The notes below the pieces were generated by a model, which made no database searches, was not told where the DNA came from, and saw only the letters and a program-made list of their open reading frames with translations. A DNA stretch of 64,000 nt from Lewinellaceae bacterium (GTDB taxonomy: Bacteria; Bacteroidota; Bacteroidia; Chitinophagales; Saprospiraceae), in the NCBI GenBank assembly GCA_020636355.1, contig JACJYB010000007.1, positions 124,001-188,000 of the forward strand, read 5' to 3'. Below, piece by piece: positions 8,932 to 17,442 of this stretch (positions within the stretch are counted from its first letter, which is position 1; every line of letters starts with the position of its first letter). The position numbers were made by a program, and so were the translations under genes.

Positions 8932-10182
8932 ATGAAATCACGGCTTGTTTTTATGCTAAGTTTGAGCCTAATGTACCAAGTTGCCCAAGCAAGCAGAGAG
9001 GAGCGTGTAATGTATATTGAACGCTACAAATCGATTGCGATCCAAGAGATGAACCGAACGGGTATTCCTGCCAGTGTGAAAATGGCACAGGCCATTCTGG
9101 AATCAAGAGCAGGTACCAGTGTGCTGGCGAAAACCTCAAACAACCATTTCGGAATCAAATGTGGAGGCAATTGGGATGGGAAGTCGGTTTACCGTAAAGA
9201 CGACGATTACCATCGTGGTAAACTGATCCAATCCTGCTTCCGGGCCTACAATACGCCTGAGGAGTCGTTTATGGCCCATTCCGACTTTTTGGTGTCCCAG
9301 CCCCGCTATTCCTTTTTGTTTAAGTTAAAATCCGGGGATTACAAAGGATGGGCTTATGGTTTGAAAAAGGCAGGCTATGCCTCGGATCCCAGCTATCCCC
9401 AGCGGCTGATCGATATCATCGAGACGTTCAATCTGCAAGCGCTGGACCGGGTTTTACGAACGGAAGATCCGGAACAATGGCTGATGCTCGCTGACGAAAT
9501 ATCCCTCGAGTCTTTTGCTACCGGAAGATACATCAACGATGCAAAGGTGTATTATACTTCTCCGGATGAACGGGTAAGTGATGTATCCGAAAGCACCGGA
9601 ATCGCCTTAAGCCGGATCCTGAAGTACAACGAAGGCATCACCAATTCCGACCAGGAACTTGCCCCGAATACCATCGTGTATTTACAGCCTAAGCGGAAAA
9701 GCTATCGCGGGAAGAAAAAATTCCACGTCGTTCAGGAAGGCGAATCCATGCTGGATATTTCTCAGCGCTATGGCGTCAAACTGGATGCGTTGTATGAGCG
9801 CAACCACATGCAAAAAAATTCCCAACCGGCAAAAGGTGCAAAAATCTATCTCCGCAGTAAGCCGGACAAACAATACCAACCGAAACTCAGATCCATGGTG
9901 GAACTAATACCCGTACAGAAAGACTTGCCAAACACCAATCCCAAGCCGGAGGGCCTTAACTGGGAAGCGCCGGCAGAACCGGAATTGGTACCCACCATCG
10001 AGACACATCCCGAAAGGCAGTCTTCTGAACAGCAGGAGGTCGTCCACTACACCGTCAAATCAGGAGATACCCTTTATGGCTTATCCAGAAGATTTGGCAT
10101 CAGTATTGATCGGATAAAAGAAATGAATAAACTGGACGGTACGCAAATCCACATAGGACAAGTACTCCAGGTCAAATTGTAG
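8932..10182 (+). CDS. N-acetylglucosaminidase (GH73-type) with two LysM domains
   Basis: A 416-residue exported peptidoglycan hydrolase. A signal peptide ends near YQVAQAS. The catalytic domain (residues about 28-165) shows GIPASVKMAQAILESRAGTS with the putative catalytic Glu, then NNHFGIKC and FRAYNTPEESFMAHSDFL, the glucosaminidase pattern. Two LysM modules follow: HVVQEGESMLDISQRYGVKL near residue 265 and HYTVKSGDTLYGLSRRFGIS near residue 370, which bind GlcNAc in the wall. A less clear repeat lies between (DERVSDVSESTGIALSRI, perhaps a degenerate LysM). It likely trims glycan strands in growth or division. An inverted repeat sits just upstream. Confidence 0.9.
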   Translation: MKSRLVFMLSLSLMYQVAQASREERVMYIERYKSIAIQEMNRTGIPASVKMAQAILESRAGTSVLAKTSNNHFGIKCGGNWDGKSVYRKDDDYHRGKLIQSCFRAYNTPEESFMAHSDFLVSQPRYSFLFKLKSGDYKGWAYGLKKAGYASDPSYPQRLIDIIETFNLQALDRVLRTEDPEQWLMLADEISLESFATGRYINDAKVYYTSPDERVSDVSESTGIALSRILKYNEGITNSDQELAPNTIVYLQPKRKSYRGKKKFHVVQEGESMLDISQRYGVKLDALYERNHMQKNSQPAKGAKIYLRSKPDKQYQPKLRSMVELIPVQKDLPNTNPKPEGLNWEAPAEPELVPTIETHPERQSSEQQEVVHYTVKSGDTLYGLSRRFGISIDRIKEMNKLDGTQIHIGQVLQVKL

Positions 10183-10265
10183 GCACAATGGATGAATAGG
10201 CGGTAGAAGATGTTAACCTTGGTCGGTTATCCTTGCTTTTACCGCTTTTTTTCTTCCTGCTAATG

Positions 10266-10273
10266 TAACTTTG
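10266..10273 (+). promoter_or_regulatory. TANNTTTG -7 box before the outer-membrane protein gene
   Basis: TAACTTTG fits the Bacteroidota -7 consensus exactly and ends 5 bp before the ATG at 10279, which would imply a very short or absent 5' leader. No clear -33 TTTG partner was seen at the usual distance, so this remains a candidate. Confidence 0.3.
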
Positions 10274-10278
10274 ATGCC

Positions 10279-11004
10279 ATGCGCTATTCGATTTTAATCC
10301 CCGTGCTCTTAATCGTTTTTGGCCAGGTTGGCCGGAGCCAGGGAGCGGTATACACGGTAAAAGGCGGGTTAACCGCCGGATTTCAGAAATGGGCCGGATT
10401 TGGCTCCAATTCCGCACTTTTTGGTTTTCACGGCGATATCCAGAGTGAGACGTACGAAGAGGACTCACCGTTCTCATTATACATCCAGGCTGGATTTCAT
10501 CAGCGGGGAAGTGCACTTCGCAGACAACGGGTTCTGACTGTAAGCGGAGACCGTTATCAACTGCCGACCAATTTGTTCATTTTTAATAATGCATCCCTGC
10601 AGGTTGGCGCCAAACAGCGCTTCTACGATGGTGGATGGTTCACGGCCTATTATGCATTTGGACTGAGGGGTGAATACACCATATCGACAAACCTCTCCCA
10701 ATACGAATACATCAATCAATTTTATCCCATCTATCCCCTTGACGGATTCACGCAACACTGGAATTACGGGGTAAGTCTGATGGGCGGGATGGAGATCCCC
10801 TTTAGTGAGCTGATCGAAGGCGTCCTGGAATTTGGTTTTCACCCGGATTTAAGCAGGCAATACTATCAGCCGGCCCTATCCAATGTAGTCGATCCTTACA
10901 ACCCGGGTTCTCTGATATCCCTGCAGGAGCGGCGTGTCAAGAACATTTCCTTTGAGTTGAGTCTTGGCTTGCGCTTCATCCATAAGGTGGTTTATATTGA
11001 CTGA
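10279..11004 (+). CDS. outer-membrane beta-barrel-like protein, unknown function
   Basis: A 241-residue protein with a signal peptide (cleavage near GRSQG). The mature part is built of alternating hydrophobic/aromatic strands separated by short polar turns, for example AYYAFGLRGEYTIS and NYGVSLMGGMEIPF, and ends in a strand with aromatic residue (LSLGLRFIH) shortly before the C-terminus, as in small beta barrels of this phylum. I recognise no specific family. It sits alone between the glucosaminidase gene and the convergent hdc. It may be a structural or transport pore; nothing in context decides. Confidence 0.6.
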   Translation: MRYSILIPVLLIVFGQVGRSQGAVYTVKGGLTAGFQKWAGFGSNSALFGFHGDIQSETYEEDSPFSLYIQAGFHQRGSALRRQRVLTVSGDRYQLPTNLFIFNNASLQVGAKQRFYDGGWFTAYYAFGLRGEYTISTNLSQYEYINQFYPIYPLDGFTQHWNYGVSLMGGMEIPFSELIEGVLEFGFHPDLSRQYYQPALSNVVDPYNPGSLISLQERRVKNISFELSLGLRFIHKVVYID

Positions 11005-11018
11005 TGTAAAATTTAAAT

Positions 11019-11048
11019 GCGTTAATAGGCGGATGAGTTAATAAGTGA
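11019..11048 (-). repeat. possible diverged, inverted relative of the 84-bp repeat
   Basis: The stretch contains GTTAATAGGCGGATGAG followed by TTAATAAGTGAT. The second part is the exact reverse complement of ATCACTTATTAA in the second unit of the repeat cluster at 12991-13202, and the first part resembles its GTTAATGGGTTGATGAG. The shared core is short, so homology is suggestive only. It lies on the far side of the hdc-lrp pair. Confidence 0.4.
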
Positions 11049-11106
11049 TAAGCTGTCCGAAACACCTCTGTACGCTCCACGACACTTGATTACCATATCC
11101 TCAACA

Positions 11107-12240
11107 TTATACACTTACTGCGACCTCCTGGCTTTTCGTCACAGGAACTGCTTTCATATCTGCCAGAAAAGCATCCAATTGTTTATAACTCACATGGGGC
11201 ATGCAGATGACGTGTGATTGTCCATTGTCGGTGGCCAATTGCCATTTATCCCGGATGATATTGCTCGGTGCCGGAAAAACGACGGTGATAGCGCCCTCAT
11301 TTTTCCAGGCCTGGATACCCATCAAACGCAGTTGGGTCAGCAGGTAGGTTGCCATCCGCTGGCTGTGTTTCAGACGTTGCTGCATACCGGCTTCTCCGAG
11401 CTGGCTTAGTGTGTACCAGAGAAAAAGCGGAGCATGACCGTTGCGAGAACCGGAGATGGTGGTATCCAGATTATTGATGTACGATATGGAGCGGGCGATA
11501 CGGTCTCGGTGTTGTTTTTTGGTCAGGACCACGCCGCAAGGGAATGGGCTACCGATGAATTTGTGTCCGCTGATGGCGATGCTGTCTACTCCGTCGGCAA
11601 AGTCAAAGGTAGGCTTCGGATCCAGCCAGGCAGCGTAAGCTCCGGCGAGAGCGCCATCTACGTGAATGTAAAAGTGATGAATAGCCAATTTACGCAGGAT
11701 CTCCCGGATGCGATTCAGATCGTCAATAGCTTCTGTCATGGTGGTGCCTACATTGATCAGCATGATAACCGGCTGCTGACGGTTAAGCAGGATGGTTTGG
11801 TACAGATCGTCGTAGTCAATCTCTCCATTCTCCTGACTACGAATGGCAATGCTGGGCATATTCAACAGATGGATGTTTTTTTGTACCGAATAATGCGTTG
11901 ACTCCGAGTAATAAACCATACCCTTGGGATACAGCTCACGCGCCAGGTATAAGCCGTACAAGTTACTTTCCGAGCCGCCATTGGTGACATAACCCCAATA
12001 TTGATTCGGCTCTGCGCGGAACACGCGGGCGTAAAAATCGAGCACTTCCCGCTCCATGGCATGCGTCTCCAGATGATAGGTGCCTTCCAGGAACGGATCG
12101 CCGATATTATTGATAGCTACTTCCAGGAATGGCGCCAAGGCACTGTAATCAAAATCCCGGGATACCGGATAGCCTATCGAGTTTTTTGACTCGCTATGAA
12201 GCCTGCGCAGCAAGTTATTTAACATCGCATCCATGATCAT
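11107..12240 (-). CDS. hdc: PLP-dependent histidine decarboxylase
   Basis: A group II PLP decarboxylase of 377 residues, the length of the Morganella/Klebsiella-type bacterial histidine decarboxylases. Visible motifs are NGGSESNLYGLYLAREL, the cofactor-stacking His in STHYSVQKN (about 116), the Asp in HVDGALAGAYAAW (about 195) and the Schiff-base Lys in SGHKFIGSPFPCGVV (about 227). The last motif is strongly reminiscent of Hdc rather than glutamate or aromatic amino-acid decarboxylases. The reaction converts L-histidine to histamine and CO2. A start at the internal ATG at 12231 is possible. It is divergent from an Lrp-type regulator and no histidine/histamine antiporter gene is adjacent, which is unusual for an acid-resistance type locus. 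Confidence 0.85.
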   Translation of the reverse strand: MIMDAMLNNLLRRLHSESKNSIGYPVSRDFDYSALAPFLEVAINNIGDPFLEGTYHLETHAMEREVLDFYARVFRAEPNQYWGYVTNGGSESNLYGLYLARELYPKGMVYYSESTHYSVQKNIHLLNMPSIAIRSQENGEIDYDDLYQTILLNRQQPVIMLINVGTTMTEAIDDLNRIREILRKLAIHHFYIHVDGALAGAYAAWLDPKPTFDFADGVDSIAISGHKFIGSPFPCGVVLTKKQHRDRIARSISYINNLDTTISGSRNGHAPLFLWYTLSQLGEAGMQQRLKHSQRMATYLLTQLRLMGIQAWKNEGAITVVFPAPSNIIRDKWQLATDNGQSHVICMPHVSYKQLDAFLADMKAVPVTKSQEVAVSV

Positions 12241-12283
12241 TTAATATTTTCGGTTTTTTCAATGTTATCTAGTAATTATAACC

Positions 12284-12302
12284 ACAAATATTGTGCATTT
12301 GT
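12284..12302. promoter_or_regulatory. dyad in the hdc-lrp intergenic region, candidate Lrp-family operator
   Basis: ACAAAT and ATTTGT are perfect inverted arms separated by seven bases (ATTGTGC). Weaker symmetry continues outward: TAGT/ACTA-type matches occur near both sides. The site is about 45 bp from hdc and 120 bp from the regulator, where a feast/famine regulator would be expected to bind. No experimental motif is available to compare. Confidence 0.45.
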
Positions 12303-12424
12303 TAGTAAAGTAACTATACATGAAACATCATGCAGAAAAAATAACTATTTTAGTACCGGCAAAAAGCGGGCTGCCGTAAAGATTGCCCTACTGGAATTAG
12401 TTCACCGAAAAAATTTCTAGACAC

Positions 12425-12886
12425 ATGGACGCCACCGATCAACGCATCCTTCAGCTTCTTCAGGAAAACGCCAAATGGACCAGCAAGGAACTGGCCAGCC
12501 GGGTTGGCTTGAGCATAACACCAACGTATGAGCGGATCCGCAAACTCGAACAATTAGGGATCATCAAAGGTTATGTGGCTTTACTGGATGCAGATAAAGT
12601 CGGGCTACCCCTGATGGCTTATTGCCATGTTTCATTAAAAGAACATGTCCGGGATTTGCTTGAGGCTTTTCGGGAATCGATCATGCAATTCCCGGAAATC
12701 GTAGAATGCCACCATGTAGCAGGGAACTATGATTTTTTACTGAAGGTCATGGTCAAAGACATGCACCATTACCAGGACTTCATCGTCAACAAACTGGCTT
12801 CTTCCGTCATGATTTCACAAGTGCATACTTCCTTTGTGATCAATACGCTGAAACAAACCACGGCTTTACCGGTAGATCTGGAATAA
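12425..12886 (+). CDS. Lrp/AsnC family transcriptional regulator
   Basis: 153 residues, the standard size. The N-terminal winged HTH begins DATDQRILQLLQENAKWTSK and continues LASRVGLSITPTYERIRKLE; the C-terminal RAM/AsnC effector domain is seen in YCHVSLKEHV, ECHHVAGNYDFLLKV and DFIVNKLASS. These proteins form octamers that sense amino acids. Being divergent from hdc, with a dyad between, it is probably its regulator, and histidine or a related amino acid is the natural effector to consider; that is inference from position only. Downstream lie low-complexity DNA and the 84-bp repeats. Confidence 0.92.
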   Translation: MDATDQRILQLLQENAKWTSKELASRVGLSITPTYERIRKLEQLGIIKGYVALLDADKVGLPLMAYCHVSLKEHVRDLLEAFRESIMQFPEIVECHHVAGNYDFLLKVMVKDMHHYQDFIVNKLASSVMISQVHTSFVINTLKQTTALPVDLE

Positions 12887-12911
12887 TAAGGGGTCATGGT
12901 TTTATAGGTAC

Positions 12912-12972
12912 GAGGTTTTGTGGCATTGTGGCATTATGGTTTGTGGCATTGTGGTTTTGTGGTTTTGTGGTC
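12912..12972. repeat. GT-rich imperfect microsatellite
   Basis: Imperfect iterations of TTTTGTGG and GTGGCATT run through this stretch immediately after the lrp-family gene. The units vary in length from 7 to 9 bp. It is a likely slippage product; no function is evident. Confidence 0.7.
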
Positions 12973-12990
12973 ACTTGGATTTGGGGAGCG

Positions 12991-13202
12991 GTCATCACGT
13001 ATTAACATATCCCCCCATTAACCCATTAACTATTGAGGAGGTAAGTGGTGCGATGTATGGGGAATACGGTTTTGGTCATCACTTATTAACATATATCCCC
13101 TCATCAACCCATTAACTATTGAGGAGGTATGCGGTGCGAGGTATGGGGTACGAGAGTTTCGGCCATCACGTATTAACATATCCCCTCATTAACCCATTAA
13201 CT
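12991..13202. repeat. 84-87-bp direct repeats, about 2.5 copies
   Basis: Units start at 12991, 13075 and 13162, so the spacing is 84 and 87 bp; the third unit breaks off after 41 bp. Shared pieces are ATCACGTATTAACATAT, a C-rich run, and CCCATTAACTATTGAGGAGG. Each unit carries three TTAAC words and, in the complete ones, GAGGAGGT followed by a G-rich tail. Units differ by several substitutions, so the duplication is not very recent. No protein-coding frame is conserved between units. With the microsatellite this fills the 385-bp gene-free stretch between the regulator and the DUF2723 gene. Confidence 0.85.
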
Positions 13203-13246
13203 AAAAAAAGAAGCCCCCAGTTCGGTTGACCTGGAGGCTCTTTTTA
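13203..13246. terminator. intrinsic terminator between convergent genes
   Basis: GCCCCCAG and CTGGAGGC form an 8-bp stem with one mismatch around a 10-base loop, flanked by A-rich and T-rich tails (AAAAAAAGAA / TCTTTTT). It directly abuts the truncated third repeat unit and serves the DUF2723 gene and possibly readthrough from the regulator. Confidence 0.75.
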
Positions 13247-13271
13247 TTAGTTGTATCGTTCCTTTTAGCGC

Positions 13272-16200
13272 TTAATTCGGAACAGCGGTGGATTGGAACG
13301 GACTCAGCAGATTCTGCATCTCCTGGGTGAAATTCGGATCGTTCAGCTTGGGTGCTTCAGCCATGATCTGACTGACCGTAAGCATGCTGTATTGCTTCTC
13401 CTGGTCAAAACTTGGCATGTCTTCTTGGGACAGCGAGTTATAGAAGTCCAGGTAATCAGCAGTTTCTTCCGCCAATAAACGCATATGCTTCTTGGCATCT
13501 TCCATCCTGTTGTCACGAATCAATGCCTTGATCATCTCCAGGGTAAAGTTGGTCCCGGTGATCCCATAGATTTCCGACCCCTTGTACGGGAAGTTCATGA
13601 AGGGGAAGGCCTCAAAAAACTTAGCAGCAATATCCGCCGCACGCTTGGTGTCGCCTTCCTTGGTAAATTGCTCCATGGTACGCATCATCACATAGCGTGT
13701 CACAGTTGTGGTGGGCGTAAAGCTTCCATCCACATACTGCTTGTATTTATCAAAGTTACCCCACCGGAACTTATTCATGATGTTGTCATAGACGACCTCA
13801 TCATGGATTTCACCGACACCATAAATGTTAAGACGGGATACACTACCTGTATTGACCGGAACCAGCCGGGCAGCAACGCCATCGACATACATGTTGTTTT
13901 GCAACCCTTGCAGTTTATCCAGTTGAGCCGTCATGGCAAAATAGATCGGACGTTCCTTGACATTACTTGCAATGATGTCGGTTACGGCAAGATCGTCTTT
14001 CAGGATGTACTGCCGGTTGCCGAAGTTGATCTCAAACTGGGATATCATCCGGGCGGAGTCTTTCTGATCCACCCATCCGCTGGCCAGCGCCTGTGCTTTA
14101 TCGATGGGCAGGTACAATCGCGGAGAAGGAAGCGTAGACGGCACCCGTTCGTAGCCGGGGATATTCTTCGGATGTGATTCGCCGACATATTTTAAAGCAG
14201 CAATCATATCCATCGGCTGTCCTTTATCGATAAATACCTGGTTTCTGTCATCACCGATGTACGCCTCGGCAGGAATCGTGAACTTGATCGGCGCAGATTC
14301 ATTGATCCGGCGGCGCATCTGGTTGATGTACCAATCTACGGCAATGAGACTGAGGTTGATCACGCGCACATCCGGACGGATATTCTCCACCTCCTGACAA
14401 TACCATAACGGATAAGTGTCGTTATCGCCAAAGGTGAATATGATGGCGTTAGGTGCGACCGAGTTGAGGAAATTCGCTCCATAATCGCGTGCTCCGGCCA
14501 AATGGATCCGGCTGTGGTCGTTGTAATTCTGGAAACCCATGATCACGGGTGCGGTTAAGACCAGGACCCCGGCAATCGCGGCGGGCGCCAGCTTGTCACC
14601 CATCCGTTTGGACAGGATGTTGTAGAGCTCCAGCACACCCATACCGACCCAGATGGCGAAGGTCAGGAATGACCCGATCAGTACGTAATCCCGCTCGCGG
14701 GGTTCATTAGGGGGTTGATTGGAATAGACGATGATGCCGATCCCGGTGATCAGGAACAGGAAAAAGAGTGTCCAGAATTCACGGTTATTGTGCCGTAAGT
14801 GGAACAATAAGCCCAGAATACCAAAAAGTAATGGCAGCATGTAATAGCTGTTGCGCGAGGGATCATTCTTCATCGTTTCGGGCAACTTGTCTTCATTATA
14901 CAGGAGCGCCTCGTCGATGGGTTTAATACCGGTAGCCCAGTGTCCGGTACGCAGATCCCAGGGCATATAACCCTGTGCCCGGTTTTGAGTACCACTGAAA
15001 TTCCATAGGAAATAACGCCAATACATCCACCAAACCTGATAATTAAAGAAAAACTTGATGTTGTCAAAGAAGGTAGGCGGCGTTTCCTTGTTCATCCACA
15101 TTTTATAAAGCTGTTTCCTCGCTGAATCGTTGAATCCCATGCGGGGAAAGAACATTTCGTCTGAAGCTTTGTAAACCGGCTGGAAGCGCTGTTCCACCAC
15201 GGCATATTTGCCATCCACTTCATCGTATTTATCCGAGCGGTCATACCGGATTGGTCGAGCGTCGTAGTAGGGTCCCTTGAGTAGCGGCCGTTCACCGTAC
15301 TGTTCCCGGTTCAGGTAAGAAATCAACCGGAATGCATTGTTGGGTTCGTTCATGTTGATGGGTGGATTGGCCAGGGCTCGTATGATCACCACACCAAACA
15401 CAGAAAACGCGATAACTGCTAAGGTCAGCGCAGTAAACAATTGTTGCAATAATACGTACTGACGTTGGGTAGCCCAGCGAATGCTGAAATAGGAACCGGC
15501 ACCCAGGATCAGGATGAGCGGAATTATTCCGCTGTTGACAGGTAGCCCAAAGCCGTTGACGAAGAGCAATTCAATCCAGCTCCACAGGGTAGGAATACCT
15601 ACGATGATGATCTTTTGAATCACAAACATCCCGATCAAACCGGATAAGATGGCCAGAAAGCCACCCCACAACGAATGCTCCTTGTATTTTTTGAAATAAT
15701 ACAGTAAGCCCATCGCCGGCATGATCAATAAGCTTAACAAGTGCACGCCAATGCTCAATCCGATGGAATACAGCGCAAAAACCAGCCAGCGATCGTATTG
15801 GGTTTCATTGGGCAGGGAATACCATTTAACGGTAGACCAAAGGGTCAGACAGGTAAAGAAGGTTGACAACGCGTATACCTCACCTTCAACGGCTGAAAAC
15901 CAGATGGAGGAAGCAAAAGCGGTGGTCAGACCACCGACGACTCCTGCAAATCCTAAAGCCACGCTCTGTCCGAAACCGGGTTCTTCGTCTTTTCCCACCA
16001 GGGCTAATTTCCCGAGAATAATCGTGGTCCAGCCCACAAACATGGCCGCAAATGCCGTCGCAATTCCAGACATCAGGTTTACAGCGAAAGCAATCCGCGA
16101 AGGATCAGCTGAAAGAATATCGCCAACCCAGGCGAACAACCGGCCAATTAAAATAAAAAGCGGAGCTCCGGGTGGGTGAACTACCTGTAATTTATAGGCA

Positions 16201-16325
16201 CCCAGGACAAATTCACCGCAGTCCCACAAACTTCCTGACCTTTCGGCGGAGAAGAAGTATACCAATGCGGCAACAGCAAAAACAATCCATCCGGCTGTTG
16301 TCGAAATCTTTTTATAAGACCACAT
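13272..16325 (-). CDS. DUF2723 membrane glycosyltransferase (PMT/TMEM260-like)
   Basis: About 1017 residues from the ATG at 16325 (MWSYKKISTT); the open frame extends 24 codons upstream without support. The N-terminal half carries many hydrophobic spans and the DUF2723 signature SGSLWDCGEFVLGAYKLQ followed by HPPGAPLFILIGRLFAW. The acidic residues in the first luminal/periplasmic loop resemble those of protein O-mannosyltransferases. The C-terminal half is a soluble domain (NFLNSVAPNAIIFTFGDNDT onward) with helical repeats near the end. Human TMEM260, a DUF2723 protein, is an O-mannosyltransferase, so a role in periplasmic O-glycosylation of exported proteins using a lipid-linked sugar is plausible. 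This is a common, highly conserved gene in Bacteroidota. Confidence 0.85.
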   Translation of the reverse strand: MWSYKKISTTAGWIVFAVAALVYFFSAERSGSLWDCGEFVLGAYKLQVVHPPGAPLFILIGRLFAWVGDILSADPSRIAFAVNLMSGIATAFAAMFVGWTTIILGKLALVGKDEEPGFGQSVALGFAGVVGGLTTAFASSIWFSAVEGEVYALSTFFTCLTLWSTVKWYSLPNETQYDRWLVFALYSIGLSIGVHLLSLLIMPAMGLLYYFKKYKEHSLWGGFLAILSGLIGMFVIQKIIIVGIPTLWSWIELLFVNGFGLPVNSGIIPLILILGAGSYFSIRWATQRQYVLLQQLFTALTLAVIAFSVFGVVIIRALANPPINMNEPNNAFRLISYLNREQYGERPLLKGPYYDARPIRYDRSDKYDEVDGKYAVVEQRFQPVYKASDEMFFPRMGFNDSARKQLYKMWMNKETPPTFFDNIKFFFNYQVWWMYWRYFLWNFSGTQNRAQGYMPWDLRTGHWATGIKPIDEALLYNEDKLPETMKNDPSRNSYYMLPLLFGILGLLFHLRHNNREFWTLFFLFLITGIGIIVYSNQPPNEPRERDYVLIGSFLTFAIWVGMGVLELYNILSKRMGDKLAPAAIAGVLVLTAPVIMGFQNYNDHSRIHLAGARDYGANFLNSVAPNAIIFTFGDNDTYPLWYCQEVENIRPDVRVINLSLIAVDWYINQMRRRINESAPIKFTIPAEAYIGDDRNQVFIDKGQPMDMIAALKYVGESHPKNIPGYERVPSTLPSPRLYLPIDKAQALASGWVDQKDSARMISQFEINFGNRQYILKDDLAVTDIIASNVKERPIYFAMTAQLDKLQGLQNNMYVDGVAARLVPVNTGSVSRLNIYGVGEIHDEVVYDNIMNKFRWGNFDKYKQYVDGSFTPTTTVTRYVMMRTMEQFTKEGDTKRAADIAAKFFEAFPFMNFPYKGSEIYGITGTNFTLEMIKALIRDNRMEDAKKHMRLLAEETADYLDFYNSLSQEDMPSFDQEKQYSMLTVSQIMAEAPKLNDPNFTQEMQNLLSPFQSTAVPN

Positions 16326-16599
16326 GTAAATCAAAATTTTATTAATAGGGATTTTTAGTAATATCTTATTGATCCCAAAGACGTACAAAAGTAACAAAAT
16401 ATGGTAATTGGGAGCCTGCTACTGAGAATTCACCAATTCCCATTTACTTACTTACACGGTTGGATGAGAATCAATACCATCGACTGATTCCAAAAGACAA
16501 ATGCACCCATGCCTGGGTCACTCCACCGGCATTCGCCAGACATAAAACGATGCAAATGCGATTGTAACCGATATCGAACGTCACCGTAAACAGATTTTG

Positions 16600-16607
16600 T
16601 ATTTTTG
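16600..16607 (+). promoter_or_regulatory. TANNTTTG -7 box before the DUF4834-like/RluA/ThiL operon
   Basis: TATTTTTG matches the Bacteroidota -7 consensus and lies 8 bp before the ATG at 16616. A -33 element is not obvious. Confidence 0.35.
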
Positions 16608-16615
16608 CAGAAAAA

Positions 16616-16771
16616 ATGATTAAGATTCTCACCCTGGCCATCGCAGGGATATTGTTGTACCGAATGATATTCGGCAGCGGACCGGCATTACCGGCAAATC
16701 AACCACCCCGCCCTTTGTCGCCGGATCAGCAAGACGATGATGAATTGGTGGATTACGAAGAGGTGGAATAA
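16616..16771 (+). CDS. small DUF4834-like membrane protein
   Basis: A 51-residue protein, too short for most gene tracks. Residues 1-19 form one hydrophobic helix (MIKILTLAIAGILLYRMIFG), followed by a proline-rich linker and an acidic tail ending LVDYEEVE. The tail resembles the GDYVDYEEI-type ending of DUF4834 proteins, which are found across Bacteroidota but are usually longer. Its TAA overlaps the ATG of the RluA-family gene by one base (TAATG), which argues that it is translated and coupled. Function unknown; a small single-span inner-membrane protein. Confidence 0.65.
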   Translation: MIKILTLAIAGILLYRMIFGSGPALPANQPPRPLSPDQQDDDELVDYEEVE

Positions 16772-17442
16772 TGACGGCAATCAGTAGCTATATTTTACAG
16801 CAAAATCATCACTGGTTGATCTTAAACAAGCCACCGGGGATGCCTGTCCAGCCCGATCAAAGCGGAGATGCCAATCTATTGACTGCTGCTCAAGCGTATT
16901 GTAAACGATCGCTTCATGTGTTAACCCGACTGGACCGTCCAGCCTCGGGATTGGTATTGATGAGCAAAACGTCCAAAGCACACCGGCACTTTCACGAATT
17001 GCAGAGCAATCATACATTGACCCGGAAATATTGGGCCATCACAGCAGAACGACCGGAAATTGACCAGCAAAAGGTAACCGGTTATATCCAGCGCACACGT
17101 GGCAATCGCTCCGTTTGGGTTTCCGAACCCACGGATCCTGCTGCTGAAGAAGCATCGTTGCGGTATGCAATCCTGGAAGCCAGTGATCGCTACTTCTTGT
17201 GGGAAATCGAATTATTTACCGGCCGGCATCATCAGATAAGGGCTTTCCTGCAACAATTGAATTGCCCCATCCGCGGTGACGTGAAGTACGGATACAGGCG
17301 GTCAAATCCCCAGCATCACATTCAACTCCATGCCCGGGAAATGCAATTTGATGATTTGGATGGATCCAGCCGACAGGTAATCATAGCACCTACACCGGCA
17401 GATACCATCTGGTCTGTTTTCTCTATAAATCAATCGAAATGA
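16771..17442 (+). CDS. RluA-family RNA pseudouridine synthase
   Basis: 223 residues without an S4 domain. Motifs: LILNKPPGMPVQP near the start, the catalytic-Asp motif HVLTRLDRPASGLVLMSKT (Asp about 51) and the later TGRHHQIRAFLQQLNCPI with GDVKYGY. These define the RluA/RsuA catalytic fold that isomerises uridine in rRNA or tRNA. The lack of an S4 domain and short length resemble the RluA/TruC type; the target base cannot be inferred. It overlaps the preceding small ORF by 1 nt and the following thiL by 4 nt, so all three are one operon. Confidence 0.9.
   Translation: MTAISSYILQQNHHWLILNKPPGMPVQPDQSGDANLLTAAQAYCKRSLHVLTRLDRPASGLVLMSKTSKAHRHFHELQSNHTLTRKYWAITAERPEIDQQKVTGYIQRTRGNRSVWVSEPTDPAAEEASLRYAILEASDRYFLWEIELFTGRHHQIRAFLQQLNCPIRGDVKYGYRRSNPQHHIQLHAREMQFDDLDGSSRQVIIAPTPADTIWSVFSINQSK

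Noticed and set aside
12918..13115. 65-codon ORF in the GT-rich and 84-bp repeat region
   Set aside because: The frame is not kept between repeat units and the peptide is low complexity.
12991..13202. GAGGAGGT in the 84-bp repeats as ribosome binding sites
   Set aside because: No conserved ORF follows, and members of this phylum rarely rely on strong Shine-Dalgarno sequences.
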